Source: Gallionella sp.
GTDB taxonomy: Bacteria; Pseudomonadota; Gammaproteobacteria; Burkholderiales; Gallionellaceae
DNA length: 64,000 nt
Reading direction: 5' to 3'
Assembly (NCBI GenBank): GCA_028689145.1
Contig: JAQTWT010000002.1
Span: forward strand, 1 to 64,000
Shown: positions 35,386 through 43,012 of the stretch, in pieces
How positions within the stretch are numbered: the first letter of the stretch is position 1
How the letters are laid out: each line of letters starts with the position of its first letter
The notes under the pieces: generated by a model
The model's input: only the letters and a program-made list of their open reading frames with translations
What the model was told of the DNA's origin: nothing
Database searches by the model: none
Made by a program: the position numbers and the translations under genes

Positions 35386-36021
35386 ATGAAAATTATTCAG
35401 CCACGCATCTACCTCGCCTCGCAAAGTCCGCGCCGCCGCGAATTGCTCAAACAGATCGGCATCAATTTCGAGATGCTGCTGCTGCGCTCCGATCCGCGCC
35501 GCAGTGTGGATGTTGATGAAACGCCGTTGGAGGGTGAGCAGGCGGAAATCTATGTGCGGCGCATCTGCCAGGAAAAAGCTCGAGCGGGCTGGGAATCATT
35601 GCGCTTGCGCAGTTTGCCGTCTTTTCCGGTGCTGGCTGCCGATACCACGGTTACGCTGGACGGCAAGATATTCGGCAAGCCGGATAACGCCGAGCATGCC
35701 GTCGCGATGCTGCAAGAACTTTCCGGGCGTGAGCATCAGGTGCTCAGCGCGGTGGCCGTCGCGATGGGCGAGCAAATTAAAGTTGCCCTGTCAGCCTCCA
35801 CGGTACGCTTTGCCACGCTCAGCGAAGAACGTATTCGCCGCTATTTGCTTACCCGCGAATATATCGATAAGGCCGGAAGTTACGCCATTCAGGGGCATGC
35901 CGGCGCGTTCATCGAGCATATTTCCGGCAGTTATTCCGGCGTAATGGGGTTGCCGCTGTTTGAAACGACCCAATTGCTGCAACACTTTGATCAATACACA
36001 TCATTGAGCCCGAGAGTATGA
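35386..36021 (+). CDS. maf: Maf-family nucleoside triphosphate pyrophosphatase
   Basis: Maf proteins hydrolyse non-canonical or canonical NTPs (dTTP/UTP or m7GTP types) to the monophosphate. The 211-residue product has IYLASQSPRRRELLKQIG at the start, the VLAADTTVTLDGKIFGKP nucleotide-binding loop and KAGSYAIQGHAGAFIEHISG, as expected. ATG at 35386 gives the usual start; a GTG at 35362 overlapping rlmH is possible. The YAIQGHA form suggests the dTTP/UTP (YhdE) subgroup, by inference. It overlaps rng by 4 bases (ATGA). Confidence 0.93.
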   Translation: MKIIQPRIYLASQSPRRRELLKQIGINFEMLLLRSDPRRSVDVDETPLEGEQAEIYVRRICQEKARAGWESLRLRSLPSFPVLAADTTVTLDGKIFGKPDNAEHAVAMLQELSGREHQVLSAVAVAMGEQIKVALSASTVRFATLSEERIRRYLLTREYIDKAGSYAIQGHAGAFIEHISGSYSGVMGLPLFETTQLLQHFDQYTSLSPRV

Positions 36022-37472
36022 GCGAAGAAATTCTGATCAATGTCACGCCGCAGGAAACGCGCGTTGCGGTGATGCAGCTCGGGGTGGTGCAAGACCTGCA
36101 CGTCGAGCGTGGCAGCAGTTGCGGCATCGTCAGTAATGTCTATCTCGGCAAGGTTAGTCGGGTGTTGCCCGGAATGCAATCCGCATTTATCGACATTGGA
36201 TTGGAACGCTCAGCCTTCCTGCATGTGGCTGATATTTGGGGAAATAATAACGGCAGCGATGTTGCGAAACCGATTGAAAAAGTGCTGTTTGAAGGCCAGA
36301 CGCTGCTGGTGCAAGTCATCAAAGAACCGATTGGCAGCAAGGGTGCGCGGCTTTCCACGCAGATCAGTATTGCCGGGCGTTTGCTGGTTTATTTGCCGCA
36401 GGAAAGCCACATCGGCGTGTCGCAACGTATCGAGGGTGCGGAGCACCGTGAGGCATTGCGTGCCAAATTGCAGGCTGCGTTGCCGCCTGAACATAAAGGC
36501 GGCTATATCATCCGCACCGTAGTCGAGGCGACGGAGGTGCCGGATTTTCAGGCTGATATCGACTATCTCGACAAGTTGTGGAGTAATTTGCAGGGTGCCG
36601 CAAAAAATGCCAGTGCGCCGCAATTGTTGTATCGCGAACTTGACATCAGTCTGCGGGTGCTGCGCGATTTTGTTAATCTCGACACTGTGCGTATCCTGGT
36701 GGATTCGCGCAGCACTTACCAGAAGATGCTGGAATTTGCGCAAGCCTATAATCCAGTCGCGGTCAGTCGTCTGGAGCATTATCCGGGGGCGCGTCCATTG
36801 TTCGATCTGTATGGTGTGGAGGAGGAGATCGAACGGGCATTATCCAAGCGTGTCGATCTGAAATCCGGCGGTTACCTGATTATCGATCAGACCGAGGCGT
36901 TGACCACTATCGATGTAAATACCGGCGGTTTCGTCGGGCTGCGCAATTTCGACGACACCATTTTCAAGAATAATCTCGAAGCAACTCAAGTGATCGCGCG
37001 ACAATTGCGCTTGCGCAATCTGGGCGGCATTATTATCTGCGACTTTATCGACATGGACACGCAGGAGCATCGCGAGGCGGTGCTGGAGGAGTTCAAAAAA
37101 GCCTTGGCGCGCGACCACACGCGTATCAGCGTAAACGGCTTTTCCTCGCTGGGTTTGGTGGAAATGACCCGCAAGCGCACCCGCGAGAGTTTGGCGCATG
37201 TATTGTGCGAACCCTGTCCGACATGCAAGGGGCGAGGCGAGGTAAAAACCGCGCAGACGGTGTGTTATGAGATTCTCCGTGAAATTGTCCGCGAAGCGCG
37301 CCAGTTCAATGCGCGCGAATACCGCATTCTGGCTTCGCAGCAAGTTATTGATTTATTCCTGGAAGAGGAATCTCAGGCGCTAGCGCAACTTTCCGACTTT
37401 ATTGGCAAGCCGGTTTCGATGCAAGTGGAGACGATCTACACGCAGGAACAATACGATGTCATTTTAATGTGA
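36018..37472 (+). CDS. rng: ribonuclease G
   Basis: RNase G is an endoribonuclease that matures the 16S rRNA 5-prime end and degrades some mRNAs. The 484-residue protein has the S1 domain (about 35-125, SNVYLGKVSRVLPGMQSAFI), the catalytic DNase-I-like region with TTIDVNTGGFVG and IIICDFIDM (magnesium-binding aspartates), and the zinc-link CEPCPTCKGRGEV near residue 400. Length matches E. coli Rng (489). It is translationally coupled to maf. Confidence 0.96.
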   Translation: MSEEILINVTPQETRVAVMQLGVVQDLHVERGSSCGIVSNVYLGKVSRVLPGMQSAFIDIGLERSAFLHVADIWGNNNGSDVAKPIEKVLFEGQTLLVQVIKEPIGSKGARLSTQISIAGRLLVYLPQESHIGVSQRIEGAEHREALRAKLQAALPPEHKGGYIIRTVVEATEVPDFQADIDYLDKLWSNLQGAAKNASAPQLLYRELDISLRVLRDFVNLDTVRILVDSRSTYQKMLEFAQAYNPVAVSRLEHYPGARPLFDLYGVEEEIERALSKRVDLKSGGYLIIDQTEALTTIDVNTGGFVGLRNFDDTIFKNNLEATQVIARQLRLRNLGGIIICDFIDMDTQEHREAVLEEFKKALARDHTRISVNGFSSLGLVEMTRKRTRESLAHVLCEPCPTCKGRGEVKTAQTVCYEILREIVREARQFNAREYRILASQQVIDLFLEEESQALAQLSDFIGKPVSMQVETIYTQEQYDVILM

Positions 37473-37604
37473 CGGGTCGGTGTCCCCATTTGTTCTGTTG
37501 TTCTACCTCTATGTTGATCTATGTAAATACATAATATATTCAATAAATTGCCATTAGCTTGATTGCCGACGCTTTAATGATTGTTTGCACGAAGTTAATT
37601 CAAT

Positions 37605-37633
37605 TTGACATACGGGGTGACGATTGGCATAAT
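37605..37633 (+). promoter_or_regulatory. sigma-70 promoter of the tRNA-tuf operon
   Basis: A perfect TTGACA at 37605-37610, a 17-base spacer and CATAAT at 37628-37633, placing the start of transcription about 8 bases before tRNA-Tyr. Confidence 0.85.
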
Positions 37634-37647
37634 TGCGGGTTCTGTTA

Positions 37648-37733
<86 letters not shown>

Positions 37734-37815
37734 TGTTTCTGGTTCTTGTTTTAATGGTGTTTTTGCTGGTGCGGTGGCAGTGTTTGTTGTGTTGTGTTGT
37801 GTGGTGTGGAAGCCT

Positions 37816-37889
37816 GCGGGTGTAGCTCAATGGTAGAGCAGAAGTTTTCCAAACTTACGACGAGGGTTCGATCCCCTTCACCCGCTCCA
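37816..37889 (+). tRNA. tRNA-Gly (UCC)
   Basis: 74 bases with encoded CCA. Acceptor GCGGGTG pairs with CACCCGC, the D-arm is AGCTCAATGGTAGAGC, the anticodon TCC lies in TTTTCCAAA, and the T-arm is GGGTTCGATCCCC. The 83-base spacer before it is strikingly G/T-rich and holds no gene. Confidence 0.95.
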
Positions 37890-37901
37890 GTGTGAATCGC
37901 T

Positions 37902-37976
<75 letters not shown>

Positions 37977-38021
37977 AATTTAGTTTTATTTTATATTGTT
38001 AACGTTTGACATTGATAAGGA

Positions 38022-39245
38022 AAAATCATGGCAAAGAGTAAATTTGAACGCACCAAACCGCACGTCAACGTGGGCACGATCGGCCACGTGGATCACGGCA
38101 AGACCACGCTGACAGCGGCGATCACCACCGTATTGTCGAAGAAATTTGGCGGCGAAGCCAAAGCGTACGACCAAATCGACGCGGCGCCGGAAGAAAAGGC
38201 GCGCGGCATCACGATTAACACCGCGCACGTCGAATACGAAACCGAGACCCGTCACTACGCGCACGTAGATTGCCCGGGCCACGCCGACTACATCAAGAAC
38301 ATGATCACCGGTGCCGCCCAGATGGACGGCGCGATCCTGGTTTGTTCCGCAGCCGACGGCCCGATGCCGCAGACCCGCGAACACATCCTGCTGGCACGCC
38401 AAGTGGGCGTACCGTACATCGTCGTATTCCTGAACAAGTGCGACATGGTTGACGACGAAGAGCTGCTGGAGCTGGTCGAAATGGAAGTGCGCGAACTGCT
38501 CTCCAAATACGACTTTCCCGGCGACGACATCCCCATCATCAAAGGTTCCGCCCTCAAAGCGCTGCAAGGCGACCAGAGCGAAATCGGCGAACCCGCCATT
38601 TTCCGTTTGGCCGACGCACTCGACAGCTACATCCCCGAGCCAAAGCGCGCGCTGGATGGCACCTTCCTGATGCCGGTTGAAGACGTATTCTCCATCTCCG
38701 GTCGCGGTACTGTGGTAACCGGCCGTATCGAGCGCGGTGTGGTCAAGGTCGGCGAAGAACTGGAAATCGTTGGTATCAAGCCCACCCTCAAGACAACCTG
38801 CACCGGCGTGGAAATGTTCCGCAAACTGCTGGACCAGGGTCAGGCTGGCGACAACGTCGGCGTGCTGCTGCGCGGCACCAAGCGCGAAGAAGTCGAGCGC
38901 GGCCAAGTGTTGGCCAAGCCCGGTTCTATTACTCCGCACACCAAATTCACCGCCGAGATCTACGTGCTGGGCAAGGATGAAGGCGGCCGTCATACCCCGT
39001 TCTTCCAGGGCTACCGTCCGCAGTTCTACTTCCGTACCACCGACGTAACCGGCGCGGTTGAACTGCCAGCTGGTACCGAGATGGTTATGCCTGGCGATAA
39101 CGTCAGCATCACCGTAAACCTGATCAACCCGATCGCGATGGAAGAAGGTTTGCGTTTCGCGATTCGCGAAGGCGGCCGTACCGTCGGCGCGGGTGTGGTG
39201 GCGAAGATCATCGAATAGCAGGATTGAGGATCGGGGATCGAGGAT
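38022..39245 (+). repeat. tuf repeat, copy 1 (1224 bp)
   Basis: From six bases before the start codon to 27 bases past the stop, this segment appears identical to 54556-55779. The flanks differ completely. Confidence 0.9.
38028..39218 (+). CDS. tuf: elongation factor Tu (copy 1)
   Basis: EF-Tu delivers aminoacyl-tRNA to the ribosome. The 396-residue GTPase has GHVDHGKT (G1), DCPGHADY (G3) and NKCDMV (G4) in domain I, followed by beta-barrel domains II and III, ending in [11 protein letters not shown]. The protein is identical to the product at 54562-55752. It follows three tRNA genes and precedes tRNA-Trp and secE, the classical tufB position. Confidence 0.99.
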   Translation: MAKSKFERTKPHVNVGTIGHVDHGKTTLTAAITTVLSKKFGGEAKAYDQIDAAPEEKARGITINTAHVEYETETRHYAHVDCPGHADYIKNMITGAAQMDGAILVCSAADGPMPQTREHILLARQVGVPYIVVFLNKCDMVDDEELLELVEMEVRELLSKYDFPGDDIPIIKGSALKALQGDQSEIGEPAIFRLADALDSYIPEPKRALDGTFLMPVEDVFSISGRGTVVTGRIERGVVKVGEELEIVGIKPTLKTTCTGVEMFRKLLDQGQAGDNVGVLLRGTKREEVERGQVLAKPGSITPHTKFTAEIYVLGKDEGGRHTPFFQGYRPQFYFRTTDVTGAVELPAGTEMVMPGDNVSITVNLINPIAMEEGLRFAIREGGRTVGAGVVAKIIE

Positions 39246-39287
39246 CGGGCGGGTTGTGCTCGATCCTCAAGCCTCAATCCTAATTTT
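39220..39287 (+). terminator. terminator after tuf copy 1
   Basis: AGGATTGAGG (39220-39229) pairs with CCTCAATCCT (39272-39281), with an inner stem, followed by AATTTTT. It lies just before tRNA-Trp, so it may be partial, separating tuf from secE-nusG expression. Confidence 0.75.
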
Positions 39288-39288
39288 T

Positions 39289-39364
39289 AGGCCAGTAGCT
39301 CAATTGGTAGAGTATCGGTCTCCAAAACCGAGGGTTGGGGGTTCGAGACCCTCCTGGCCTGCCA
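39289..39364 (+). tRNA. tRNA-Trp (CCA)
   Basis: 76 bases with encoded CCA. Acceptor AGGCCAG pairs with CTGGCCT, and the anticodon CCA is in the loop CTCCAAA. It lies between tuf and secE, the usual proteobacterial position. Confidence 0.97.
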
Positions 39365-39398
39365 AGAAGTAAGTAAAAGTTGACTGGAATAATTGCGC

Positions 39399-39746
39399 AT
39401 GGCGGACAAAATCAAGTTGCTGGTTGCCTTTCTGCTAGTTGTGGCGGGGATCGCAGGCTTCTATTATTTGCACGACAGTGCGGCGGTGTTGAGGTTGGTG
39501 TCGGTGTTGGCAGGCTTGTTACTGGCCGCCGGGGTGATGTGGACAAGTGGGCCGGGCAAGCGTTTTTTTGCGTTTAGTCAGGATTCTGTTGCCGAAGCGA
39601 AGCGTGTAGTTTGGCCGACGCGCAAGGAAACCTTGCAAACCACCGGTGTGGTGATTTTGTTTGCGATCACCATGGCCTTGTTCCTGTGGGCGGTGGATGC
39701 CAGTTTGATGATGGTAGTAAATAAGCTGATGGGACGGGGTGAGTGA
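39399..39746 (+). CDS. secE: preprotein translocase subunit SecE
   Basis: SecE is the essential clamp subunit of the SecYEG channel. The 115-residue protein has three membrane helices (about 7-24, 30-48 and 83-105) like the E. coli protein. The conserved amphipathic region is [20 protein letters not shown], in which the VWP motif is the family hallmark. ATG at 39399 is preferred over the TTG at 39393. The stop overlaps the start of nusG (TGATG). Confidence 0.97.
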   Translation: MADKIKLLVAFLLVVAGIAGFYYLHDSAAVLRLVSVLAGLLLAAGVMWTSGPGKRFFAFSQDSVAEAKRVVWPTRKETLQTTGVVILFAITMALFLWAVDASLMMVVNKLMGRGE

Positions 39747-40279
39747 TGGCCAAGAGTTGGTATGTTGTTCATACGTATTCGCAGTTTGAGAAAAGCGTGC
39801 AGCGGGCGTTGCTTGAGCGCATTCAGCGCGATGGAATGCAGGATAAATTCGGTCAGATTCTGGTTCCGGTCGAAGAGGTCGTCGAGCTGAAATCGGGGCA
39901 GAAAAGCATTACCGAGCGCAAATTTTTCCCCGGTTATGTGCTGGTTGAAATGGATATGACCGATGAAAGCTGGCATCTGGTGAAGAATACTCCCAAGGTG
40001 ACGGGCTTTTTGGGTGGGTCGGCGATGAAGCCAACGCCGATCAGCGAAAAAGAAGTGCAGAATATTATGCAGCAAATGCAGGCGGGGGTTGAGAAGCCAA
40101 GGCCTAAGGTGCTGTTTGAAGTGGGTGAGCTGGTGCGTGTCAAAGAAGGTCCGTTTACCGATTTTAATGGATCGGTCGAGGATGTTAATTACGACAAGAA
40201 TAAAATCCGCGTGGCTGTGACGATCTTTGGTCGCTCGACGCCGGTGGAATTGGGTTTTGGCCAAGTAGAAAAGGCATAA
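39746..40279 (+). CDS. nusG: transcription termination/antitermination factor NusG
   Basis: NusG binds RNA polymerase, suppresses pausing and links it to Rho and the ribosome. The 177-residue protein has the NGN domain ([18 protein letters not shown], then [12 protein letters not shown]) and the C-terminal KOW domain ([19 protein letters not shown]). The ATG at 39746 overlaps the secE stop by one base, so the two are translationally coupled. Confidence 0.98.
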   Translation: MAKSWYVVHTYSQFEKSVQRALLERIQRDGMQDKFGQILVPVEEVVELKSGQKSITERKFFPGYVLVEMDMTDESWHLVKNTPKVTGFLGGSAMKPTPISEKEVQNIMQQMQAGVEKPRPKVLFEVGELVRVKEGPFTDFNGSVEDVNYDKNKIRVAVTIFGRSTPVELGFGQVEKA

Positions 40280-40283
40280 AGAG

Positions 40284-40350
40284 GGGAAGAGGTTAAGGGA
40301 GAGGTGAGAAGGGTGTGGTTGCCCTTCCCGCTTCCCTCTTCTCTCTTCCC
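40284..40350 (+). other. purine/pyrimidine-asymmetric imperfect hairpin in the nusG-rplK spacer
   Basis: A purine-rich arm (GGGAAGAG ... GAGAAGGG, 40284-40313) is largely complementary to a pyrimidine-rich arm (CCCTTC ... CTCTTCCC, 40322-40350), followed by GGTTTT. It could act as a partial terminator or RNase site at the boundary between secE-nusG and rplKA. Confidence 0.5.
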
Positions 40351-40418
40351 GGTTTTAAACGGGGAGCGTATCGGAGTGGTAGCGGTATGCGTTTAACCCA
40401 CTGAAGAGGAGTAGTAAC

Positions 40419-40850
40419 GTGGCAAAGAAAGTCATCGGCTATATCAAGCTGCAAGTGCCCGCGGGCAAAGCAAATCCAAGCCCACCGATTGGCCCTGCAT
40501 TGGGTCAGCGCGGTCTGAATATCATGGAGTTCTGCAAGGCGTTCAACGCGCAAACCCAGGGCGTTGAGCCGGGTTTGCCGATACCGGTGGTGATCACCGC
40601 GTTCGCGGATAAGAGCTTCACCTTCATCATGAAGACCCCGCCAGCAACCATTCTGATCAAGAAGGCTGCCGGTATCCAGAAGGGTAGCAAGACACCGCAT
40701 ACCGACAAGGTGGGTAAACTGACCCGCAAACAGGCGGAAGAAATCGCAACAACCAAGATGCCCGATCTGACGGCTGCCGATATGGATGCCGCCGTGCGTA
40801 CTATCGCGGGTAGCGCGCGCAGCATGGGTATCACTGTGGAGGGCGTATAA
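40419..40850 (+). CDS. rplK: 50S ribosomal protein L11
   Basis: L11 forms the GTPase-associated centre with 23S rRNA. The 143-residue protein starts [20 protein letters not shown], with [20 protein letters not shown] and the C-terminal [13 protein letters not shown], all as in the family; length as in E. coli (142). GAGGAG lies shortly before the start. Followed by rplA after one base. Confidence 0.99.
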   Translation: MAKKVIGYIKLQVPAGKANPSPPIGPALGQRGLNIMEFCKAFNAQTQGVEPGLPIPVVITAFADKSFTFIMKTPPATILIKKAAGIQKGSKTPHTDKVGKLTRKQAEEIATTKMPDLTAADMDAAVRTIAGSARSMGITVEGV

Positions 40851-40851
40851 C

Positions 40852-41538
40852 ATGTCGAAGCGTTATAAAGCAATTGCAGCCAAGATCGATCGCAATAAAT
40901 TGTACCCATTGGGCGATGCGTTGAATCTGGTTAAAGAAACTGCTGTGGCAAAGTTTGATGAGTCTATCGACGTTGCGGTGAATCTCGGTATTGATGCGCG
41001 CAAATCGGATCAATTGGTTCGCGGTTCGGTAGTGTTGCCAAAGGGAACAGGTAAGACAATGCGCGTGGCAGTATTCGCTCAGGGTGCAAAGGCTGAAGAA
41101 GCCAAAGCTGCCGGTGCGGATATCGTGGGTTTTGACGATCTGGCCGAATCCATCAAGGGTGGTAACCTGAATTTTGACGTGCTGATTGCCAGCCCGGATG
41201 CGATGCGTCTGGTCGGGCAATTGGGTCAGATCCTCGGTCCGCGCGGTTTGATGCCTAACCCTAAAGTAGGCACTGTGTCCGCCGATGTGGCTGGTGCGGT
41301 GAAGAATGCCAAGGCCGGTCAGGTGCAGTACCGTACCGACAAAAACGGTATCGTGCAGTGCACCATCGGACGAGCCTCGTTCACGCCGGAAGCGTTGCGT
41401 GAGAATCTGTTGGCGCTGGTCGATGCGCTGAACAAGGCCAAACCGGCTGCTTCCAAGGGTGTGTACCTGAGGAAAGTATCGATCTCCAGCACCATGGGTG
41501 CCGGTATTCGCGTCGAACAAGCCAGCCTGACAGCGTAA
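40852..41538 (+). CDS. rplA: 50S ribosomal protein L1
   Basis: L1 builds the mobile L1 stalk and in many bacteria represses its own operon. The 228-residue protein starts [20 protein letters not shown] and contains [19 protein letters not shown], the L1 signature. ATG at 40852 is one base after the rplK stop; the longer frame from 40786 is an extension into rplK. Confidence 0.99.
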   Translation: MSKRYKAIAAKIDRNKLYPLGDALNLVKETAVAKFDESIDVAVNLGIDARKSDQLVRGSVVLPKGTGKTMRVAVFAQGAKAEEAKAAGADIVGFDDLAESIKGGNLNFDVLIASPDAMRLVGQLGQILGPRGLMPNPKVGTVSADVAGAVKNAKAGQVQYRTDKNGIVQCTIGRASFTPEALRENLLALVDALNKAKPAASKGVYLRKVSISSTMGAGIRVEQASLTA

Positions 41539-41551
41539 ATTTTTTGAATTT

Positions 41552-41581
41552 GGCGGCAAGGCGCAAGTCTTGCTGCCTTTT
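41552..41581 (+). terminator. attenuator/terminator after rplA
   Basis: GGCGGCAAG (41552-41560) pairs with CTTGCTGCC (41569-41577), followed by TTTTGC. It is probably a partial terminator between rplKA and rplJL. Confidence 0.7.
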
Positions 41582-41610
41582 GCTCTTTGTACTGCTGGCG
41601 TGCTGGCAGC

Positions 41611-41931
41611 CTCAAAGACCGTAGGTGTCGAAGGTGCGGCTGGCCCGAGACTTAATTGACGGGGTGTGGATACCCGGCGACCCACGCAGATGGTGTGCCC
41701 GCGAGCAGGAATGGTTGTTCTCCTGACTCAAGGTCGCTGTTGTAAACGATGGAATGTGCGTAAGGGAGCCTCTAAAAATTTATAGTTCGCCAAAGTACAA
41801 GGCGCGGTAAAAAATTCGCAGCGCTGTATATGTTTTATATATAAGCAAGAAATTTTTAGCGTAACTCAGTAGTTGGGTTGAAATATGAATTTTTAGAGGC
41901 TCCCGAAAGTGCATTCCGGAAACTGGAGGAT
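41611..41931 (+). promoter_or_regulatory. L10 leader (rplJ autoregulatory RNA), interrupted by an inserted element
   Basis: The run from about 41617 (GACCGTAGGTGTCGAAGGTG, then CCCGAGACTTAAT) resembles the betaproteobacterial rplJ leader that binds the L10-L12 complex. GGAATGTGC (41751-41759) can pair with GTGCATTCC (41909-41917), a 9-bp stem with two G-U pairs, but the loop is filled by the 141-bp palindromic element at 41764-41904. The second arm runs directly into GGAGG of rplJ. Confidence 0.7.
41764..41904. mobile_element. 141-bp MITE-like palindrome inside the L10 leader
   Basis: Perfect 17-bp terminal inverted repeats, GGGAGCCTCTAAAAATT and its complement, with an imperfectly palindromic AT-rich interior. 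It has no coding capacity and is almost exactly the size of the element upstream of aceE. No target duplication is obvious. Its own arms would form an extended hairpin stacked on the leader stem. Confidence 0.75.
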
Positions 41932-41934
41932 TAC

Positions 41935-42432
41935 TTGAGTCTCAATCTGCAAGAAAAACAGGCTGTAGTGGCGGAAGTCAGTGCACAAGTGGCGCAGGCG
42001 CAAACCATTGTTCTGGCAGAGTACCGTGGCATAGGAGTCGCTGACATCACCAGGTTGCGTGCCAACGCGCGCAACTCGGGGGTGTACTTTCATGTGTTGA
42101 AAAACACATTGGCTCGACGTGCGGTGCAAGGAACCCCGTTTGAAGCACTGGCTGAAAAAATGGTTGGCCCTCTTGTGTATAGCATGAGTGCCGACGCAGT
42201 CGCTGCGGCAAAGGTGGTGTTCGATTTTGCCAAGACCAATGACAAGCTGGTGATCAAGGCTGGTTCGATGAACGGTTCCGTGATGTCTGCGGAACAGGTC
42301 GCGGTGCTGGCGGCAACCCCGAGCCGCGACGAGCTGATTGCCCGTTTGATGGCAACCATGAATGCGACGACTGCAAAGTTCGTGCGTACTCTGGCTGCAA
42401 TCCGCGACAAGAGCGAAACCGCTGCTGCTTGA
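41935..42432 (+). CDS. rplJ: 50S ribosomal protein L10
   Basis: L10 carries the L7/L12 stalk dimers. The start is TTG at 41935, preceded by GGAGG at 41925-41929, giving [20 protein letters not shown] and 165 residues (E. coli 165). An ATG-initiated frame from 41885 or 41878 would run through the inserted palindromic element and add unrelated residues ([10 protein letters not shown]), so automated callers may extend it wrongly. The body contains [20 protein letters not shown] and [10 protein letters not shown] as expected. Confidence 0.97.
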   Translation: MSLNLQEKQAVVAEVSAQVAQAQTIVLAEYRGIGVADITRLRANARNSGVYFHVLKNTLARRAVQGTPFEALAEKMVGPLVYSMSADAVAAAKVVFDFAKTNDKLVIKAGSMNGSVMSAEQVAVLAATPSRDELIARLMATMNATTAKFVRTLAAIRDKSETAAA

Positions 42433-42468
42433 TTAATTTTGAATTAACTGAATTATTAGGAGAACAAC

Positions 42469-42843
42469 ATGGCTGTATCTAAAGCTGAAATTCTGGACGC
42501 AATTGCTGGCATGACCGTATTGGACTTGTCCGATCTGATCAAACAAATGGAAGAAAAATTTGGCGTTTCAGCCGCGGCTGTTGCCGTTGCTGCACCCGCC
42601 GCCGGTGGCGGTGCCGCTGCTGCTGCCGAACAATCTGAATTCACCGTTGTTTTGAAAGCAGCCGGCGACAGCAAAGTGAACGTGATCAAGGTGGTTCGCG
42701 CCATTACCGGTTTGGGCTTGAAAGAAGCCAAGGATCTGGTTGACGGTGCGCCAAAACCTGTCAAGGAAGGCGTATCCAAGGCTGATGCCGACGCGATCGT
42801 GAAACAACTGGTCGAAGCCGGCGCAACAGCTGAACTCAAGTAA
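42469..42843 (+). CDS. rplL: 50S ribosomal protein L7/L12
   Basis: Stalk protein that recruits translational GTPases. The 124-residue product has the N-terminal dimerisation helix pair ([20 protein letters not shown]), an Ala/Gly-rich hinge (about 38-53) and the C-terminal factor-binding domain with [21 protein letters not shown] good AGGAG precedes the ATG. Confidence 0.99.
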   Translation: MAVSKAEILDAIAGMTVLDLSDLIKQMEEKFGVSAAAVAVAAPAAGGGAAAAAEQSEFTVVLKAAGDSKVNVIKVVRAITGLGLKEAKDLVDGAPKPVKEGVSKADADAIVKQLVEAGATAELK

Positions 42844-42856
42844 GGTTGTTGGTTGA

Positions 42857-42886
42857 AGAAAGGCTGGCGGCATACCGTCAGCCTTT
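42857..42886 (+). terminator. attenuator hairpin between rplL and rpoB
   Basis: AAGGCTGGCGG, loop CATA, CCGTCAGCCTT followed by a short T-run. In E. coli the same spacer holds a partial terminator that sets the ratio of ribosomal protein to RNA polymerase expression. Confidence 0.75.
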
Positions 42887-42906
42887 TGCCGCTCTAAAAG
42901 GCCAGC

Positions 42907-42934
42907 GGACAGGAAGTCGAATTATTTCCTGTCC
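42907..42934 (+). other. second hairpin in the rplL-rpoB spacer
   Basis: GGACAGGAA (42907-42915) with TTCCTGTCC (42926-42934). Possibly an RNA-processing site, by analogy with the RNase III site in E. coli; this is inference. Confidence 0.5.
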
Positions 42935-43012
42935 CCTGTCTTTTTGGTCCGGGCGTAACCCGAAAGTTATGCCTGAACTGAAGTTTTGTTTTACTTCAAT
43001 CGTGGAGATTAT

